A stretch of 64,000 nt of DNA from Kryptolebias marmoratus. Lineage: Eukaryota; Chordata; Actinopteri; Cyprinodontiformes; Rivulidae. The DNA lies in contig NC_051446.1 in NCBI RefSeq assembly GCF_001649575.2, positions 20,197,726 through 20,261,725 of the forward strand, given 5' to 3'. The notes under the pieces are model-generated. The model did not search any database. It was given only the letters and a program-made list of their open reading frames with translations, and was not told the origin of the DNA. Numbering within the stretch: position 1 is the first letter of the stretch; each line of letters begins with the position of its first letter. Shown here piece by piece: positions 60,213-64,000 of this stretch. Made by a program: the position numbers and the translations under genes.

Positions 60213-62144
60213 ATGGCTTCGTCAGCTAAGAGGAGAGCCGTGGGGCTGGGAGAAAATCCCGAAGAAAGCGACAACAGCTCGGAGGAGAATCCGGAGGACG
60301 ACGACGAATCTGGGGAGGACGACAGCGATGCGTCGGAGGAGGAAATCAACGAGGTGACGAAGTCGTAAGAACGACGCGTAGCCGCTAAGCTAGCCAGCTA
60401 ACAGTCCATTTATGTCACTAGAGTGGCTCAATAGTATTTTTATTGTTAGTTTTGATAATAGTGCCGTTTTTTTATTTCTCTATCCTAATTTGTAACTTTT
60501 TCTTTGTTCTTCCAGGAGGTCGTGGTGGATTTTGAAGCCCACACCATTTCAGACAACGACTTCAACGGCATTAAGAAACTGTTGCAGCAGGTGTGGATCT
60601 GTGTGTTCATATTCATATATGAGCTACTGATTGTTATTGTGGTGCCACTGACGTCAGTTTTCTTGTGTGTGGGCCACAGCTCTTTCTGAAGGCTCATGTA
60701 AACACATCAGAGATGACAGACATCATCATCCAGCAGAACCATATTGGAAGCGTCATCAAGGTGCGTCTTTCATGGTTTGTTCTGGTCTGAAATGTTAAGT
60801 TAACTTGTTTCAGCTGTTCTTAACCATCATACCTTCATTTGGCAGCAAGCTGAAGTTCCAGAGGACAGCGATGACAACGATGACCCAGATGAAGTGTTTG
60901 GCTTTATAACGATGCTCAACCTCACAGAGAGAAAGGTAACATGGCTGCACTTTTTCTGCTGGATCGATGCAGCGAATCTAAACTGAAATCAGATGGGTTT
61001 TTTTTTGTTTTTTTTGCAGGGCGTTCAGTGTGTGGAGGAGGTCAAGGAGCTGATTGTGGACCAGTGCGAGAAGAACTCCCCCCACAGCGTAACGGAACAG
61101 CTCCAGCAGATCTTGAATGACACGACCAAGCCTGTGGGGCTTCTGCTGAGTGAGCGCTTCATCAACGTGCCTCCGCAGATCGCCCTCCCTCTGCACAAAC
61201 AGCTCCAGTGAGTGCCGCTCTCTCCGCCTGCACTTCCCTCCATCTGCTTAAAGTCACAAAAGAAGAAGAAGAATATCACTTGGTGAAAGAGCGTTTTAGT
61301 CTGCAGAATGCGAAAACGGTTCTAGCGTGGAAGATTGAAATAAAATGAGTGAAAAGTGGAAATAAAAAGGGGAAAAGGGTTTCCAGTTATTAGGGGATGT
61401 AAAGATTTGACTGTGGAGGAATAGCAAATGTAATTCAGATCAAGTCCAGACTTACTTTTTTTGGATTTTGGACACAAATATGTAATTTTAAATTCAGTGA
61501 CAAAGTTAATAAAACAATCAGATGTTCCCCACAATCAAAGTTAAGCACTCTTTTATTGGCATGAATAAATCAGTGTTTATGGTTTTACAATAAGGTACTT
61601 AAAGATGCCCACTCCTAAGATAGAATGGTTTAATGAATGTCCTTCCAGACTGAGGCTTTTTTTTTTGTCAATGGTAGAATGCAGAAAAATAACAAATATT
61701 AATTTGTCCTTTAGGGAAGAAATGGCTGAAGCTCAGAAGACAAACAAGCCCAGTGGGAAGTGTCACTACTGCCTGATGATCAGCAAGACGTGCAAAGAGG
61801 CGTCCGCGAATATCCCAGCCAGAGGAGGAGCTCCTAAAGAGGAGTACATGTTCGTCAACGCAGAGGAGGAGTTCTTCTACGAGGTGAAGTCAAATCAGTC
61901 CAGGCAGCAGCTAAATATTTAATCTCGTATCAGCTATGAAATAAACAAGCCTCAATGTTTTATCTTGTTGCAGCAAGCCATCGTGAAGTTCCACTACTCG
62001 GTCCAGGAAGACGCAGATTCCTGTCTGAGCGGCAGGTGGTCGTTTGACGACGTACCCATGAAGCCTTTTAGGACAGTGATGTTGATACCCGCAGACAAAA
62101 TGCCTGCTATCATGGACAAACTGAAGGAATACCTGACCGTGTGA
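60213..62144 (+). CDS. bccip: BRCA2 and CDKN1A-interacting protein, complete 7-exon gene
   Basis: Nuclear protein that binds BRCA2 and p21 and is linked to homologous recombination, cell-cycle control and 60S ribosome assembly. Exons: 60213-60353, 60516-60590, 60680-60760, 60846-60935, 61020-61207, 61715-61883, 61974-62144. All have GT/AG sites and join in frame to 304 aa (human 314). Residues 1-47 are basic then strongly acidic (Asp/Glu/Ser runs), as in the family. The BCCIP domain follows, with ISDNDFNGIKKLLQQLFLKA, QQNHIGSVIK, DEVFGFITMLNLTERK, NDTTKPVGLLLSERFINVPP, NAEEEFFYE, WSFDDVPM and C-terminal KLKEYLTV. It is head-to-head with uros. Its alternative human 3' end (beta isoform) was not identified here. 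Confidence 0.96.
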
Positions 62145-62436
62145 AATCATTTAAGGCTCAGGCGGACGCTCGAGATGCTTGTCTATTTACGTAAAAGATC
62201 ATCTTATCGCCATCAGATACAATAGTGTTTGTTTGATTGTGGTTTTCAGCTTCCAACATGTTTTTTTATTGACCTAATTTAGTACAACGTACCAGAAAAC
62301 AACCTGTCAGTATGAATAGATTCACACTGTACCTCCTATAAATAGTTTTTAAACTAGCTTATAGGTTTTAAAAATGACAACATGACATTTTCCCAGTTAA
62401 GATTTTTTTGGGCTCATTTATCCATCACACTTCTTT

Positions 62437-62442
62437 AATAAA
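62437..62442 (+). terminator. bccip: Probable bccip poly(A) signal
   Basis: AATAAA about 290 bp after the stop codon. An alternative ATTAAA occurs near 62636. Confidence 0.5.
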
Positions 62443-62449
62443 AAGGATA

Positions 62450-63660
62450 TTTTTATAAAACTGCAAAGAGCTGCGTCAAGAGCAGTCTGATTCTTCTTAA
62501 ACGACAGTTTGTTGTGTGAAAAACTTGATCTAAAGGTGTGTTTTTTTTGCCACTCAGACTATCTTTTGAGAAAACTCATACTTTTCTTGACATGGCTAGT
62601 TGTAATTTTGTTAGTTAGCAATTTCTGTTTTTGTTATTAAAGCATGATGGATAATTGAGCCAACGTCCCATTATGAGTACTTGAATTCGTACATTTATAT
62701 CTCTTGAAATGATTGAAAAATCATTAAATTATATCTTTCAATAATTTGTAGATGTCTGTTTGTTTGCAACACGTCATCCTATTGTCTCAGTTGTGGGTTT
62801 TTTCATTTAACAGCAACTAAAAAAATCCATTTAAACCAAAAAAAAGACAGTTGGGCTGGAAATAAGGTTAGCAGACTTGTTTGACAAATGGTGTCCTGCA
62901 GTTTGCATCAAAGTGTCCGAATCTTACTGAATCTTAATCTTGTTTATGTCGACAGGAGGTTTAAGCGGGTGTTTGCAGCTTTGATAAAGTGCTGGAGCTC
63001 TTTTCTTTTTTTTTTTATAACTCATGAATTAAAAATAACGTTCAGGATGACGGCAGTACTGCTGAGCACAGCAGGAGTCGAGCAGGAAAAGACAAATTAA
63101 GACAAAATCTAAAAAAAAAAACGTAGCCATATTAGACTAACTAATCTTATTTCCAACATATCAGCTGAGTTGACAAATCTGCCTTCTGCAAAGTGTTTAC
63201 ATGACATGACCATAAATGTCTGGATTGTAAATCAGCCTGTAGCTTTCATTGATGACAAATATTTAGTAAAACGTGTGTTTCCCCTCACTGAGTCACACAT
63301 CCGTGTATCTGCTGCACAGCCTCTTATCGGCACCGTTTTGTTTCTTTGTGCGGATCCCTCAGGGTCCAACATGTCCTGCAGGACGTCTTTGCCCTCACTA
63401 GGGGGCGGATTGAAAAAGTACAGCAGTGCGTTTTAAAAACAAAACAAAAAAACACACACCTAGAAACAAAAGATGTAAACATTAATTCAAATAAAAGAGA
63501 TCGAACCAACTGTGAGGATTTCAAGGAACTTTAAAGGATTTGATTGACATCAGGTAGCTCAGACTTATTGTAATAATTAGGAACATGAGCCACAAGGGAG
63601 CTCTTTGTAATCTGCTTCAAACATCTGACAGAGATGAAGCAGAAACTCACACCCAAAGGT
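62450..63660. other. Gene-free stretch between bccip and the next gene
   Basis: AT-rich unique sequence. A minus-strand AATAAA at 62265-62270, inside the bccip 3' UTR, could end a convergent transcript. 'tcactagggggcggattgaaaaagtac' near 63397 is a diverged dispersed repeat fragment. Confidence 0.35.
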
Positions 63661-63665
63661 TATTT

Positions 63666-63777
63666 TCAGACCTTTTTTGACAGGATGTACTCGTTGGAGA
63701 CGAGCCGCTGAGGCAGCCTCGGCCTGTGGGACTGAGCTCCAAAGATGAAGAGTGGATCCGTCCACGGCTCGAGCAGT
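63666..63777 (-). CDS. Candidate terminal coding exon of an unidentified minus-strand gene
   Basis: Acceptor TTCTTCTTTGTCAG ends at 63778. One frame is open for 36 codons (LLEPWTDPLFIFGAQ near the start, VSNEYILSKKV at the end) to a TGA at 63666-63668. The rest of the gene would lie beyond the window edge. In tetrapods DHX32 lies tail-to-tail with BCCIP here, but this peptide does not look like the DHX32 C terminus I know, so no name is given. Confidence 0.3.
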
Positions 63778-63867
63778 CTGACAAAGAAGAAGTATCGCAA
63801 AACATTTCAAGATAACTGCCGGGAGGAAACTGATCGACAAGTTTCTGCTCTACCTGCGGGAGGAATC

Positions 63868-63955
63868 TGCAGCTGAGAGTCACTCATGACACACTCTGAT
63901 CCTGCAGCTCCGTCGTTTCTCAACATAAAATGATCTCAGTCTGAAACTAAAACTT
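63868..63955 (+). repeat. Helitron-like family, copy M (3' part only)
   Basis: 'gctgagagtcactcatgacacactctga' and 'cgtttctcaacataaaatgatctcag' match the last third of copy A. Confidence 0.55.
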
Positions 63956-64000
63956 TTCATTCTTAGGGGTTTCACTTTTTGGATGCAGGAACACAACCCT

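Noticed and set aside
1..64000. CRISPR arrays, bacterial operons, phage or viral genes
   Set aside because: Nothing of the kind is visible; the spliced genes and repeats are those of a vertebrate.

Overview
The window is vertebrate nuclear DNA, almost certainly from a teleost fish. Genes have short exons with GT/AG introns. A tRNA-derived SINE, a hAT-type MITE and LINE tails of common teleost type are present, along with many microsatellites. The three recognisable genes match one block of human chromosome 10q26.

All recognisable genes lie in the last 14 kb. mmp21 (minus, 50606-55310, 7 coding exons, 664 aa) is followed head-to-tail by uros (minus, 55771-59373, 9 coding exons, 261 aa). The uros poly(A) signal is only about 300 bp from the mmp21 TATA box. 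uros and bccip (plus, 60213-62144, 7 exons, 304 aa) are divergent and share a promoter of about 0.4 kb with a YY1-type ATGGCG motif. I built each gene by joining exons on consensus splice sites with consistent reading phase; the exons join in frame from ATG to stop. A possible last exon of another minus-strand gene, unidentified, lies at 63666-63777. mmp21 acts in left-right axis determination, uros in haem synthesis, and bccip in genome stability and ribosome biogenesis; they are neighbours by conserved synteny, not a pathway.

The first 50 kb have no gene I recognise. They hold simple repeats, transposon copies, CpG-rich blocks and several AT-rich, homeobox-motif-rich stretches that look like conserved noncoding elements, although conservation cannot be tested here. 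Two isolated splice-bounded open frames (20008-20151 plus, 47582-47826 minus) could be orphan exons.

The most interesting pattern is one interspersed repeat family with at least 13 copies in both orientations, five of them in or near the genes. Full copies carry one to three tandem monomers of about 290 bp. The two best-preserved 3' ends have a short hairpin (ATTCCTT-n-AAGGAAT) followed by CTAG and then T, which is how Helitron transposons end. I propose a non-autonomous Helitron-like family with internal tandem repeats. A second, simpler dispersed family has four copies.
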